Shown here: positions 1 to 18,952 of the stretch, piece by piece
Numbering within the stretch: the stretch's first letter is position 1
Layout: each line of letters starts with the position of its first letter
NCBI GenBank assembly: GCA_019915015.1
Contig: JAHBBC010000060.1
Span: 27,316-91,315 of the forward strand
Direction of reading: 5' to 3'
Length of the DNA: 64,000 nt
Source: Auriscalpium vulgare
Lineage: Eukaryota; Basidiomycota; Agaricomycetes; Russulales; Auriscalpiaceae
Made by a program: the position numbers and the translations under genes
The notes under the pieces: generated by a model
What the model saw: only the letters and a program-made list of their open reading frames with translations
Told to the model about the DNA's origin: nothing
The model's database searches: none

Positions 1-62
1 AAAAAAATTAATATATTAATTTATATTACTAATACTTATTAGTTTATAATTTAAAAGTAGGA

Positions 63-143
63 GGAATAGTCTACATTGGTAAGTTAAGACGATTGCTAAT
101 TGTTCGGGTAATTCCCTTAGGTGTTCGACTCACCTCTATTCCG
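63..143 (+). tRNA. trnS: tRNA-Ser (GCU)
   Basis: Class II tRNA. The acceptor stem GGAATAG pairs fully with CTATTCC. The T arm AGGTG-TTCGACT-CACCT is intact. The anticodon loop TTGCTAA gives GCU, and a short GGG/CCC variable arm follows. It reads AGY serine codons and lies on the same strand as cox1, about 570 bp upstream of it. Confidence 0.92.
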
Positions 144-709
144 TATTATTTAATTTATCTTGATTACATCTTTGTACAATAAAAAAAAACAAAGGCAGTT
201 GTACCAAACCAAAGCCTTTTGTAGCCAAGATAACCTTTTTTTTTAACCATTATTATTTTTATTTTTAATTTAATTAAAATGTACGGCGTGCGGGCCAAGT
301 GGCTCTTAATGCTCATAAAGGCCTTCTGTTCCTGCTTTTCCGCAGTTACTTTTTTTTTTAAACAAGACAACAGATAAACAAGAATCTCGGTGGACAAACT
401 GCATTAAAAATAAAAAACAAGAGATGTACTCAAATTAGTAAAGGTAACCTTTATAGAATTAGATTAGTAGCTAGCAGCTTAAATTATTAAAAAACTAAAT
501 AAATTTATTTATTAATTTAAATGTGTACTACTTGGGCACTTAGCCTACTTTGTCTACTCTTAGCAAAATGGTACCAAAATTATTTAGTGCTTGTACTAGT
601 ACTAGAGCTTGTACCAGAGCTCTTTTCTAGTCTTACTTAACTAAGGCTGGTATACAAATATTTAAAGTAGATGAAGATATAGAGTAAATATGTCTAAGTT
701 AGTGGATAT
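144..709. other. trnS-cox1 spacer, cox1 leader
   Basis: AT-rich spacer without a convincing gene. It holds a short run (about 197-225) resembling the dispersed ACCAAAGCCTTTTGTA element seen elsewhere in the window, and alternating GTAC/GAGCT words near 580-625. An in-frame TAA at 695-697 shows that cox1 cannot begin upstream of the ATG at 710. Confidence 0.5.
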
Positions 710-7807
<7,098 letters not shown>

Positions 7808-9088
7808 TTTTAATTTCCCCTTATTGCAACAAAGACACTTTAATCTTCAAATGAATCTAATTAAAATATCTTGAGGTACAAAGGAACCGAAGGAACCGAA
7901 CGAACCGAAGGTACCGAAGGAACCGAAGGCCTTTGTATAGTTACAAATAATGATCATACAAAGGTAAGCAGGCTCCGCAGGCTCCGCAGGCTCCGCAGGC
8001 CTGGTATGATAAATAATTTTGGTACTGGCACTAATTTCAATTAAGAACCCTACCCACCTTATGGTAAGTAGTAATAGAATTTATTTTTAGTATATTCTGT
8101 TTACTTTTTATTAAATTACTTAGTTTGTTATATTATATTTATACTAGTTATACTTCTAGTTAGTAAAAAAAAAGTAATATTATTATTTTCTTATATATTT
8201 ATATAAGTTTTTATAATAATAATCACACGTCTTATTATTCAGCTTTAGGTTAAAAAAAAATTATAAAATTAAATATTTTATATACAATTGACTAAAAAAA
8301 AAATAATATATGATTAAAAAATCTCTTGAGGGACTAATGACTAAAAAAAGATGTCAGAGCCGCAAAAAAGAAACGCTACTTCCAGTACTTATTAGAATTG
8401 GACGTTTCGTTAAGATTTAAATAGTTATTTATAATTCTAATTTTATAAATAAATAACTATATGAAATAATTGATTAAGATAAATCTTAGTATACTTTCGG
8501 CTTTTCAACTCTATTCTGATATCTTTTTTATGGTTACCGATAACTACTACTTACCTAAGAAAAAAAAGAACATAATTAAATTATCCTTTATGGAAAGGAC
8601 AAGTAGTAAGTAAGGTAAGTAGAACAAGTAAGACAAGTCCATGTAAAAGTTTTTAATTAGTAGACGTAGAAAAAAGAATTAATTAATTGCTTGATCAATG
8701 CAATAAATATTTATAATTACTTATGTACTTGTTCTGTATAAATAAATATAGGATAGGATCAAAATAATTAAATATTTTTTTAAAGTTTAAGATCAGGCAA
8801 AAATAAAAATATATGTTTATTAAAATAAATAAGTACATGTTATGCATGGCTTATGATACTTACAGTCCTTACAGTTATTAATTACCTTAAAAGAGTTACG
8901 GAGGGAAGGTAGACCGAACGTATAAATAATTAACTATAAAGGTTAATAATGTTTTATATTTAAATTGCTAACATAATTTAAATATATCCACTTATCTATT
9001 TATTTAATAGAAGCATAGTAAATAACTAAGCTATTTTGTTAAAATAAGGATGTGGAAAAATCTAAGAGATACTATTTAACTAATAAAA
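7808..9088. other. cox1-cox2 spacer with GC-rich 9-bp repeats
   Basis: No gene is recognised. A (GGAACCGAA)n block spans about 7882-7929 with one variant copy, followed by CCTTTGTATAGTTA. A (GGCTCCGCA)n block spans about 7971-8000, between ACAAAGG and the CCTGGTATGAT flank. Both belong to the dispersed GC-cluster family. A TGATCAT palindrome sits between them at about 7951. The rest is AT-rich, with poly-A tracts. Confidence 0.6.
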
Positions 9089-9844
9089 ATGTTTAATACT
9101 ATATCAATATTTAATACTATATACAACGATGCACCGCAACCATGAGAAATTGGATTTCAAGATAGTGCTACACCAGGATTTACTGGAATTGTAGAATTAC
9201 ACAATACACTTTTTTTTTATTTAATTGTAATATGTGTAGGTGTGTTTTGAATTTTAGGTTCAGTTATTTTTTACTATAATTCAAATAATTCTCCTATTGT
9301 TCATAAATATCTTAACCATGGTACTTTAATTGAATTAATTTGAACTATCACACCTGCATTTATTTTAATTGCAATAGCTTTCCCTAGTTTCAGATTATTA
9401 TATTTATTAGATGAAGTAATTTCTCCTACAATTACTATTAAAGTAGTAGGTCATCAATGATATTGAAGTTATGAATATTCTGATTATGTAACTGAAAGTG
9501 GAGATTCTATAGAATTTGATTCATATATGATACCTGATTCTGATTTAGAATTAGGTCAATTTAGATTATTAGATGTAGATAATAAAGTTATTATACCTGT
9601 AGATTGTCATATTAGATTAATTATTACTGGTGCTGATGTAATTCATTCATTTGCAGTGCCCTCATTAGGACTTAAATTAGATGCTGTACCTGGACGATTA
9701 AATCAATCTTCTATCTTAGCTGAAAGAACTGGTACATTCTACGGTCAATGTTCAGAAATATGTGGAGTATGACATGGATTTATGCCAATTGTAGTAGAAG
9801 CTGTTTCAGTACAAGACTACTTATCTTGAGTAGATTCAGTTTAA
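9089..9844 (+). CDS. cox2: Cytochrome c oxidase subunit 2
   Basis: Complex IV subunit that takes electrons from cytochrome c at its binuclear CuA centre. 251 residues, the normal fungal length. The N-terminus is [19 protein letters not shown], followed by two membrane spans (about residues 40-62 and 80-105) and the conserved VGHQWYWSYEYSDY aromatic block, in which the two Trp are TGA. The C-terminal intermembrane domain has [16 protein letters not shown] and CSEICGVWHGFMP with the CuA Cys, His, Glu and Met ligands. The ATG at 9089 fits the conserved start. No introns. Confidence 0.97.
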
Positions 9845-10394
9845 TTTAATTTTAGCTCTTTTTTACTTAATATTAAAAAAAAAATAAAATATTCTAGAAA
9901 ACTTATGGTATACTTCCACAGCCATTTATTATCTATTACTTAATTAATACTTGTATTGCCTACAAATACTTAATTATAATTAGAATTAGAATTGTAATTG
10001 GAATAATATTTGGATATGTATCCAACTTGCGGCTTGGCCGATATAGTTCAAAAGATAATATTATTTTTTTTTTAATATACCAAGAAAATTGCCTTTTAAC
10101 TTCCCCTTATTGCGACAAAGACAACTTAAAAGAATTTTATTGTTGTTTGTCTAGTCTTATTTAACGAAGGCTATTATTATTTTTGTAGTTAACCTACAAA
10201 AACCAATAAAAAGATAGAATTTTAAATATTTATATAAAAATAATAAATATAAAAATAATAAATATAAAAATAATAAAAAAAGATAGTTTAAAAATTAAAT
10301 CTATTATTAAAAGAGTTAATAATTATTGCAAAAAGCATATAAAATACAATAATAAAATAAATTAATTAAAAATTAATAAGTTTTATTGTTAAAA
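9845..10394. other. cox2-rns spacer
   Basis: AT-rich, no gene seen. It contains a GCGGCTTGGCCGATATAG piece near 10030 that recurs near 25397 and in part near 19450 and 29187. It also contains CAACTTAAAAG and TTTGTCTAGTCTTA words near 10120-10160 that resemble other spacer repeats, and a short (AAATATAAAAATAAT) tandem near 10240-10275. Confidence 0.4.
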
Positions 10395-12650
10395 TACTAG
10401 GAAGAATTTAATTTTGGTTCCGATTGAACGTTTTTCAGTAGTTTTAAGACATGCGAATCGTTTATTTCCCAAAGTCTTATTATAGGTTTAGATTTCCGAT
10501 TAGCAGAAAGGAATATAAATATAAATAATTATGTACAAAAATATGTATATTTATTACATAGTATATAAGAAAGTATAATATTATGATTAAGAGGTAAAGG
10601 TGTAAAGGTGAGGATAGATAAATAAGATACCCTAAAGTCCCCGTAAATAGGAGATATTTTTTTAATATTAAATTTTATTTTTGAAGTATTTTTAATTATT
10701 TTTTGAAAGCTTATTTCTGCCCAAATAATCTAAAGTTTAAAAAAAGTTGTGTTGTAACATTAGAAATAAATAAAAAATAAAAAAGAACTTAAAAAAAATA
10801 AATAAGCTGTATTTATAATAAAGGAAATTTTCTGCTATAGGATTCTATTTATTTTGATTAGGTAGTTGGAAGGGTAATGGCCTACCAAGCCGACGATCAA
10901 TAGCCATGCTTGACAGAGCAAATGGCCACATTGGGAATGAAATCTCCCAAGTAGTATTAATCTACCAGCAGTCAAGAATATTAGTCAATGCTCGCAAGAG
11001 TGAACTAGCTAACTGAAATCAATGTAAATTTATAGATTGATAACGTAAGGGAAAATAATGATGTTACCTTACTAATAGTGTTGTCCAAAACTGGTGCCAG
11101 AAGACTCGGTAAGGCCAGAAACGCAAACGTTAGTCGTCTTAATCAGGCGTAAAGGGTTTGTAGGCTGCTTTCAAATTCTCCTTTATTATATAGCTTTCGT
11201 CTAATAGATTGACTTAAATTAAATTTTAAGTAACATCTTATAGATATTGAATAATAAAGGAGGAAACTAAAAGCTAGAATCAAATAGAGGATATATTAAA
11301 TAATACTTAGAGGAGGTCTGATATCCTTAAATACTAAGTGGAATATTAACGGCGAAGGCTTTTTTTCCATTAATGATTGACGCTGAGAAACGAAGGTGAG
11401 GAAAGGAAATAGGATTAGATACCCAAAATACCCCTCTCTGTCAACGATGAATGGTGGTTGCTAGTATAAATTATTAGTGGCGATGTTAACACGATAACCA
11501 TTCCGCCTTGTGAGTACGACTGCAAAGTTGAAAACAAAAAAATTAGTCGGTCTCGAAGCAAACGAAGTGAAGCATGTTATTTAATACGATAATCCGCGTA
11601 CAACCTTACCAGTTCTTGCATATAAACTTTAATTATATTAATAATTAAGGGAGTGTATTTAATTTATAAAATTTATTAATTTTATGATCATAAAACACTC
11701 ATTACAGGTGTTGCATGGCTGTCTTCAGTCCGTATCGTGAGAAATGAGGTTAATTCCGCTAACGGACGAAATCCCTGTTGTTAATTAAAAAAGATGTTTA
11801 AGAGATATTTAAAACTTAACAATTAATGATTCTGATAGAGTTTCATTTGGGGCTAAGACAAGTCGTTATGGCCCTCATGTACTGGGCTATAGACGTGCCA
11901 CAAGAGCTTTTACAAAGTGATGCGATACTGTTCCTAAATAGATCTTATTAGATCGCTAAATTTAAGGTTTTCTTATTTTTTTTTTTATTCCCTAAATAAA
12001 ATCAATTTTGTTTTACTTATTAATTTTTTGAGAGCTTGAATTGATTTTTGTTAAATAGTTATTTTTAATTTCTATTTTTCTAAGGTTTAACTATAATTTT
12101 ATAAGAATTTTTAGATTTAGTAATACTTACCCTTAAAAAAAGAATAGTATAGGAAATAAGGAGGAGCTAATCATTAAAAAAAGTTAAAATATTAAATAAT
12201 TAGTCGGATTGTCGTCTGCAATTCGGCGGCATGAAGAAGGAATTTCGAGTAATCGTTGATCACTAGGCGCAACGGTGAAAATAGCATTCGTGATGAACTA
12301 ACTGTCTGTCGCTGGGAAGAAGCTTATAATGGAGGAAACTATAACGAGGTTAAGCTTTTTTCATAGAAATACAATCACTTGTTAATTAGTGACTTGGGTA
12401 TTTATATTTGTAAATATTCAGTGTAGTTTTAGGCTAGGTTAATGTTAATTAATATTTAATCGTATTAATAATAAATATTAATTTAGTCCTTAATAAAAAA
12501 AGAATTATTTAATTCTAAGACTAAAGTAATAAAAATCAATAAAACTTCTATGTTAAGCTAATTAGTTCTACTTAATCCATTTGAGTAACATCTCAAAAGT
12601 CATAGCAAGGTAGCCGTACTGGAAAGTGCTGCTGGAAAATAAAAACAAAC
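10395..12650 (+). rRNA. rns: Small subunit ribosomal RNA
   Basis: RNA core of the small mitoribosomal subunit. The 5' end is placed at the TTTGGTTCCGATTGAACG match to the bacterial 16S start. Other universal blocks are GGGAATGAAATCTCCC (about 10934), the 530-loop-like GCCAGAAGACTCGGTAAGG (about 11097), GATTAGATACCC (about 11413), GCATGGCTGTCTTCAG (about 11713), GGGCTATAGACGTGCC (about 11884) and the 3' AAGTCATAGCAAGGTAGCCG (about 12597). At about 2.25 kb it is long because of AT-rich expansions, for example 11940-12180 and 12410-12550. A TTATGATCATAA palindrome sits in one of them near 11690. I see no intron core. Both ends are approximate. Confidence 0.93.
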
Positions 12651-12893
12651 TAACCCCCCTTAGCTTAAGACTTAAAATTTTAGCTTAAATAGTTAGTAGG
12701 TGAAGTAGTAAGTACGCTAAGTAATTACCTAAAGAAGCTAACTTTTTTATTTATTTACCTTACTTATTACATTACTTATTTAACTTACTTTTCTACCTTA
12801 CTTTTCTACTCTACTTAAGACAATAAATATTTACGCTTTATTTTTGTTTTAAGTTTACTATTATTATTAATATTAATATTTTTAGAGGATAGA

Positions 12894-12964
12894 AAGGGGT
12901 TAGCTGAGTGGTTTAGCAGTAATTTTACACATTACAGACAGGGTTTCGATTACTCTACTCCTTA
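12894..12964 (+). tRNA. trnV: tRNA-Val (UAC)
   Basis: The acceptor AAGGGGT pairs with ACTCCTT. The anticodon arm is GTAAT-TTTACAC-ATTAC and the T arm AGGGT-TTCGATT-ACTCT. The anticodon is UAC. Confidence 0.88.
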
Positions 12965-13107
12965 TTTAACATATTATATTTTTTCAAAAAAAAAATTTAA
13001 ATATTAAAAAAAAAAAGATACTTTTCCTACTTAAAATACTATAATTATAGAAAATAAAATAATTATAGTATGGAGCGGCTTTTATTATTTTTTTAACTAT
13101 ACAAAGG

Positions 13108-13155
13108 CCTGCGGAGCCTGCGGAGCCTGCGGAGCCTGCGGAGCCTGCGGATCCT
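13108..13155. repeat. GC-rich 9-bp tandem cluster (CCTGCGGAG)n
   Basis: About five copies of a 9-bp unit set in AT-rich DNA. It is preceded by AACTATACAAAGG, the reverse complement of the CCTTTGTATAGTT flank seen at other GC clusters. The CATTTGTCATTGGGTCATT element follows directly. Confidence 0.85.
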
Positions 13156-13212
13156 AATCCTACCATTTGTCATTGGGTCATTGGGTCATTTTGTCATTGG
13201 TATCCTTCCTTT
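13156..13212 (-). repeat. Dispersed ATACCAATGAC repeat, inverted copy
   Basis: Reverse complement of the GGATACCAATGAC/AATGACCCAATGAC element found at 19219-19306, 21285-21325 and 59715-59800. Internal 9-bp units (ATTGGGTC) repeat. Confidence 0.75.
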
Positions 13213-13258
13213 TGTCACCTAGACAAAGGTACACATATTTTATTTATATATCTATCTA

Positions 13259-13342
13259 GCGAGTATGCCGAAATTGGTAGCCGGGTAAATCTTAGGAATT
13301 TATGGTTTCATTATCTTAAGAGTTCAAGTCTCTTTACTCGTA
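13259..13342 (+). tRNA. trnL: tRNA-Leu (UAG)
   Basis: Class II tRNA. The acceptor GCGAGTA pairs with TACTCGT. The anticodon loop CTTAGGA gives UAG. A variable arm follows, and the T arm is AGAG-TTCAAGT-CTCT. Confidence 0.9.
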
Positions 13343-13827
13343 AAAATTATAACCTAAAATAATATAATTAATAAAAATGTTCATATCTGGATAATCTTCT
13401 TTTTTATTTTATGACCATTTTTTTAAATCTCTAAAAAAATCCACCTATTACTGTGTTTGTTTTAATATTTTGATTTTAATTTACTAAATTAGGTATTTTT
13501 TTTTTACAAACACAAACATTTTTTAATTTACTAATTGCTTTTCTATGAGTATTATAATTTATTTCTATTTCTTTCACAAAAAAAAACAAAAATAAGATTT
13601 TATTTTTAACTTTCCTGTATTATTAGTTAACTACCATTTTTATTAATGATAAATTAAATTCATTTTTTTAATTACAAATATAAAATATATAAAAGAATTT
13701 ATGTATATGATTGTAATTTAATGAAAAAATATTTTCGATATTTTTTTCAATTAAGATCATTCATATTAAACATCTTTTTTTTTTTAACATCTTTAAATAA
13801 ATCTAGGTTATATTAAATCTACATTCA
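13343..13827. other. Spacer before plasmid-like remnants
   Basis: AT-rich with long poly-A/T tracts. It includes an imperfect inverted repeat of GTGTTTGTTTTAA and ACAAACACAAACA (about 13452-13516). No gene seen. Confidence 0.4.
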
Positions 13828-14140
13828 TTATTTAAAAGAACATAATGAAGTTAAATTTTAAATTTTCTTTTACATTATATCATTTTACCTGGTAATGGTA
13901 TATTATAATTACTTATTTTTGGTGTAAATTTATAAATAGAAGAAGAAGAAGAAGAAGAAGAATAGAATAATATTTTATTTAAAGCTTTATTAATTAAAAA
14001 AAGATTATAAAAATTAGTATCATTATTGCTAATTTTTATATATTTTATATAGGATATTCTTTATATATTTTTTTTATATAAATAATATTAATTAAATGCT
14101 TGAATTAGAGTGCAAGCTTAATTATATGAGGATAAAAACT
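13828..14140 (+). repeat. Leader repeat L3, copy 1
   Basis: About 300 bp, matched in inverted orientation at 51066-51362 (upstream of orf453) and in part at 45133-45265. Landmarks are AAAAGAACATAATGAAG, TTTTACCTGGTAATGG, a GAA-repeat and TTAATTAAATGCTTGAATTA followed by GTGCAAGCTTAATTATAT. It precedes the decayed ORF at 14270. It may be a plasmid-derived terminal or promoter sequence. Confidence 0.75.
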
Positions 14141-14269
14141 CTAAAAATTTTAGCACTAAAAAAGTAAACTATTTAAAATAAACAAAAATATATTATGTTA
14201 AATTAACTTAAAAATAAAATTTAATAAATTTATTAAATAAATTTGATTATATTAATATTAAAACTATAA

Positions 14270-15175
14270 TTAATTATATTGATTATTTCCTTTTAGTTAT
14301 TGTAATTTTTTCTTTATTAGATAATTTTATTTCTATTCTAACATCTTTAAATAATCATACAATAGATTATTTAAATTATAATTATAGTATTTTAGATTAT
14401 GTAAGTTTGCTAAATGATTCTACTAATCCAACTAATAATACTACTAATAATACCACTACTACTACTATTATCCATGATGATGGTTCTTGAAGTAATACAA
14501 TTATAAGTATTTTTATATATGGTTCAGGTGCTTTACGATGATATTTGTGTGTGTTAAAATTAAAAAAAATGGTAGTCCTGGTACTAAAGCTTTTATAATG
14601 GGTATTACTTTACTTGTGGATCTTACAAGTAGAGTTATTGTTAAGGCAATAAATGATCCTGATTTTTTTATCCTATCATTATAAATCTTTTAAGTTTATG
14701 TGAAATATATTTCAAAGGGTGAAGTAATGTCTGAGATAGAACCTGATACTTTATTATAATCGTAAGGTCTTCTAATAATACTAATAATCTATTAGATGGT
14801 GGTGATAGCATTACGATCCTTACATGGAAAAATTATTTGGATTTGTAAGTCATATGGATTTTTTGGAGACAACCAGTACAAGTTTATTACTCTAATTAAT
14901 TATTAGCAAGTCAGATATATCATGTAAGTATTTTATTATTTGTAAGCTCTGTGCTTATTACTGGTTTAATAGTAGTTTTATTATTTAATATGTTTATACT
15001 ACTTAATACTGATAGAATATTAAATTTCTTCACTAATAAATATATTAGATGGTATATAACTTTTAATAAAAACATTATGAGTATAGAATTATTTTTATTA
15101 GGAAGTAGTATATTATTTTTTATGTTTCCTACTGGAATTCTATTTATTGCATTGCATCCAATATCCATATCTTAA
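14270..15175 (+). pseudogene. Decayed plasmid-type membrane-protein ORF
   Basis: Not a recognised named gene. In translation table 4 one frame runs from about 14270 (IDYFLLVIVIFSLLDNF), through an Asn/Thr-rich linker, to IYGSGALRWYLC near 14520. The reading then shifts at about 14567 to NGSPGTKAFIMGITLLVDL, stops at TAA, and resumes in another frame as SQIYHVSILLFVSSVLITG. It ends with NKYIRWYITFNKNIMSIELF and PTGILFIALHPISIS at TAA 15173-15175. At least two frame breaks show decay. The hydrophobic, Asn-rich style and the KYIRWY...ATHPI-like tail resemble hypothetical ORFs common in agaricomycete mitogenomes and their linear plasmids; that link is from memory. The L3 repeat lies just upstream. 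Confidence 0.6.
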
Positions 15176-15590
15176 TAAAGAATATTTAAAATATAATATG
15201 AATTGTTAATTTTCATAACTACCATTTCGCTAGTTATAATTATAGTTAATATAAAAAACTAAATTCTCCTATAAACCTACCATTAATAATTATCCCCTAA
15301 AAATAAACTTTTAGAAAGTAGTAATTGAGATAGAAAAAAATCTTTGATTATGAGGATAAGAACAACAATAACAACAGTTCAATTTTAGGGAAGTTTATAT
15401 ACTTTGTTATTAATTTTTATATCTCATTTTTTGTATTACCATTTTTATGTTTGTTGATATTAGAAGGTACTCATTTTATTCTTTTTTTTATTTTATTTTA
15501 TTTTTATTTTAACAAAAAAAAATATTTAAAAGTATGAATAAATTTATATTTTTTAAATAATAAATTAATTAAATAAAATTAATTAAATAA

Positions 15591-15780
15591 AATTAATTAA
15601 TATAAATCTTTATTCTAATTTAAGTAACTATAATACGAATTCGTTAATTTGTTTAATAATAATGTAGTAATTATAAATATTAATTTATTATTATTTATAA
15701 TATAAGATCTTAATAAAGAGATTAAATATACATTAAGAGCTATAGTGTGAATTTATTAAAAACAAAACAACAACAAAATT
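15591..15780 (+). repeat. Leader repeat L1 upstream of orf204
   Basis: About 190 bp nearly identical to the leader of cox3 (26772-26965). Shared landmarks are ATAAATCTTTAT, AAGTAACTATAATACGAATT, CGTTAATTTGTTTAATAATA and CATTAAGAGCTATAGTGTGA, ending in an AACAACAAAA tail just before the ATG. It is probably a promoter plus 5' UTR carried with the ORF. Other copies are at 45690-45800, 48867-49018 and 53349-53410, all on the minus strand. Confidence 0.85.
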
Positions 15781-16395
15781 ATGAAAATCAAAATAAAAAA
15801 TTTCTTACTTAATATTATTTACGGATTAATATTAATGTTTATTCTTTTTATAGTTTATTATTTAAATTTAGGATATTATTTTTTAAATTTATTTCTTTGT
15901 ATAATTGTTTTCTATAATATATTTGAAAGATTTAAATATTCTGATATATTATTAATAAGATGATTACAAAAAGTTATTTTATATAGTATATGTGTATATT
16001 TATCTTTTTATTTAATGAGCACATTAGACGGTATTTTAATTCTTGATAACCATTACGTAAGTGCAAATGATTGGAAGCAGTATTTCAAAGTACTAATTAA
16101 TGAACTAGTACAAATAATTAAATCTATGTCAGAAAATGATAGTGTATCTAATTCTATACTTGATTCTAATAATGATCTTACTACTAAAAATAGTAATATT
16201 TTATTATTAATATTAAGTAAAATTAATAGTATTATATCTAATAGCATTAAATTTTTATTAAAATGATTATTGTTATTACTATTAATCATGAGAGTTTTAG
16301 GATTTAAAAGTGTTATTGAAATTACTAATAATATTTTATATGTAAAAATGGTGGTAGGTACATTATTTATTTTTGTAATATTTTATTTTTATTAG
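15781..16395 (+). CDS. orf204, plasmid-type membrane protein
   Basis: 204 residues in translation table 4 (TGA Trp at 15961 and 16264). No family is recognised. The first 25 residues (MKIKIKNFLLNIIYGLILMF...) and the block QIIKSMSENDSVSNSILD (about residues 115-132) are shared with orf194 at 52763-53347. Four hydrophobic segments are visible, around residues 8-25, 30-46, 66-82 and 160-203. The leader is L1, shared with cox3. The frame ends at TAG 16393, but a protein-like continuation lies in another frame to 16588, so the gene is probably truncated by a one-base change. Confidence 0.55.
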
Positions 16396-16588
16396 ATATT
16401 TATTTAAGCATTCTCTTTAGTAATAAAGATATAAAAATATCTAAATTATTACCATCATTTATACAAAATTGATTAAAGGACTATGAGCTAATAAATAGTG
16501 ATGAAAGATTTCTTAAATCATATCTAAGTATGATGTATAAATCCTTGTTTATTTATATTATAATCTTAATATTTATTCTTCTATTATA
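16396..16588 (+). pseudogene. Frame-shifted 3' tail of orf204
   Basis: In the shifted frame the sequence after the orf204 stop reads DIYLSILFSNKDIKISKLLP, then a charged stretch (DYELINSDERFLKSYL) and a hydrophobic C-terminus ending at TAA 16586-16588. Its pattern parallels the C-terminus of orf194 (charged, then a final membrane span). This suggests one original gene of about 268 codons. Confidence 0.5.
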
Positions 16589-16808
16589 AATTATTTAGTC
16601 CACCTATTTTATTAAATTATTATAAAAAAAAAAATAAAAGTTTTCCCTTAGTCACATACACATCTTTTTCTATTTATTTAACCTAGTGTAATAATAAAAA
16701 TTATTATTATATGTAAAAAAAAAATGAAAAGAAAATTATTGCTTGTCACTAATAAAAAAGGATGTAGATCTTAAAGCCACAAGAAAGCTATAATATGATC
16801 ATAAAAGA

Positions 16809-18590
16809 ATGATCTTCTTAAGTATTTTAATTTTAATTGTAGCTATCGCGCTACCTTCTATTAATAAACACATTTCCTCCATTTTATATGTTAGAATAAC
16901 ATCTATAATTTTTATTTATGCCGGAGCATTATCTTTTAATGCTTTTTATATTCAGCCAATTGGATCAGGTATAGGTATTTATAGTGGATTATTCCAAGTA
17001 ACCAGCATCTCACAATTATTTGATATTTTTATAGTATTTGTTGGTTCACTAATTTTAGTAGCTTGACCTATTAATAATAACAAATCTTTATTATCTACTT
17101 CTCATAAGTCTAATTTAGATAATAACACTGTTAATATTTCAAGATTAGAATCCGTAGTATCCGTAGGACCAGTAGCGCATAATAATAATGTAATATCTAT
17201 TAATAATTATCCTATAGAATATTCATTAATTTGTTTAATATCTACTTTAGGTTCAACATTATTAATATCATCTTCAGATTTAATTTCTTTATATTTAAGT
17301 ATAGAATTACAATCTTTTGGTGTATATATACTTGCCTCTCTTTATAGAAATTCAGAATCTGCTATTTCAGCAGGTTTAAAATATTTTTTATTAGGTGGTT
17401 TATCTTCTTGTATAATATTATTAGGTAATGGTTTAATTTACACATTTACAGGTTTAACATCTTTAGAATCAATATATAGTTTAGTATCTGTTTCAGATAA
17501 TAATAGTATAACAGAAGGTTTAAGTTTAGGTTTAATATTAATATTTATAGGTTTATTATTTAAAATAGCAGCAGCTCCTTTACATAATTGAGCACCAGAT
17601 GTTTATTCAGATAGTCCCACAATAGTAACTATCTGATTAACAATAATGCCAAAAATTTCAATATTAATATTATTATTAGAATTACAAACACAAATTGGTT
17701 TAATAGAAAATAATTTATTTTTAGCTGACAATTCTAATATTGAAATATTACATAATATTATTTCATTAGATAATATTTTAAATAAAGAATGAGTTATAAG
17801 TGACAAAACTTTATATATATTAAAAAATTTATTATTAATAAGTTCTTTATTATCTTTATTAATAGGAACAATAGTTGGATTAGCTCAATCTAAATTAAAA
17901 AGATTATTAGCTTATAGTACTATTTCTCATATTGGATTTTTATTATTAGCTTTAGCTATTAATACTGAACAATCTATTGAATCTTTAATTTTTTATATTA
18001 TACAATATTCATTAACTAATTTAAATTCATTTTTAATTGTAATTGCATTAGGTTTAATTATTCATAGTAATTACAAAATAAATTCTGTTGGACAAGTAGG
18101 ACAAGTAGGTATAGAAAAAGATATAATAAATATTGAAGAATCTAAAGGTACTGAAAATGATATAAATTATATTTCAGAATTAAAAGGTCAATTTTTTTCT
18201 AATCCTTTATTAAGTATAAGTTTAACTATTAGTCTATTTTCTATGGCTGGTATTCCTCCTTTAATTGGATTTTTTTCAAAACAATTTGTATTATATTCTG
18301 CTTTACAAAGTGGTTATTATTTTATGTCAATTGTTGCTATATTAGTAAGTATAATTAGTGCTTCTTATTATTTAAAAATTATAAGAATTTTAAATACTGA
18401 AAATACTATAATAGAAAAATCAGATAATAATAATTTAACAATTAATGAAATAAATGAGGAATTAAATATTAGTAATTTCCATAGTTTTTTAATCTCTACT
18501 TTAACACTTTCTATTTTATTTTTTATATTAAAACCTTCAATTATTTTAAATAGTACAACATTACTTTCATTATCTTTATATAATTTTTAA
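16809..18590 (+). CDS. nad2: NADH dehydrogenase subunit 2
   Basis: Proton-pumping membrane subunit of complex I (antiporter-like). 593 residues. Conserved parts are [60 protein letters not shown] and [20 protein letters not shown], spread over many membrane spans. It ends TAA at 18588-18590, overlapping the nad3 ATG by one base (TAATG), as usual in fungi. Two loops carry low-complexity tracts: SVVSVGPV (about residue 116) and VGQVGQVG (about residue 430). The latter is encoded by 9-bp units like the spacer clusters. Part of the length is due to Asn-rich loops. Confidence 0.96.
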
Positions 18591-18952
18591 TGAATAATTT
18601 ATTAATGTTATTTATATTTGCTCCTATTTTAACTATTGCATTACTAGGATTAAATGTTCTATTAGCTGTACATAGACCGGATGAATCTAAAGTATCTGCT
18701 TATGAATGTGGTTTCTCAGTTATTTATGGACAAACTAGATCTAATTTTCAAATTCATTTTTATGTAGTAGCTATGTTATTTTTAATCTTTGATCTTGAAA
18801 TTTTACTATTATTCCCTATAGCTGTTACTTTATTTCAAGTAAGCACTTTTGGATTTTCAATTGCATTAATTTTCTTTATTGTGTTAACAATAGGTTTTGT
18901 ATTAGAAATTGGTTCAGGTGCTATTTCTTTATCTAATTCTAATGATCTTTAA
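18590..18952 (+). CDS. nad3: NADH dehydrogenase subunit 3
   Basis: Small complex I membrane subunit lining the quinone and proton-path junction. 120 residues with three membrane spans. The conserved loop SAYECGFSVIYGQTRSNFQI holds the active/deactive-switch Cys, and HFYVVAMLFLIFDLEILLLFP is near-invariant. The start overlaps the nad2 stop by one base, so both are likely translated from one transcript. Confidence 0.97.
   Translation: MNNLLMLFIFAPILTIALLGLNVLLAVHRPDESKVSAYECGFSVIYGQTRSNFQIHFYVVAMLFLIFDLEILLLFPIAVTLFQVSTFGFSIALIFFIVLTIGFVLEIGSGAISLSNSNDL

Noticed and set aside
164..397. Minus-strand 77-codon frame upstream of cox1
   Set aside because: Low-complexity Lys/Phe content, no conserved motif, overlaps a dispersed repeat word; consistent with chance in AT-rich DNA.
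11940..12180. Possible intron in rns
   Set aside because: The insertion is AT-rich and lacks group I or II core segments; it fits a variable-helix expansion.
12984..13166. Minus-strand frame with GSAGSAGSAG repeats
   Set aside because: The repeat is only a translation of the intergenic 9-bp GC cluster; no conserved domain or leader.
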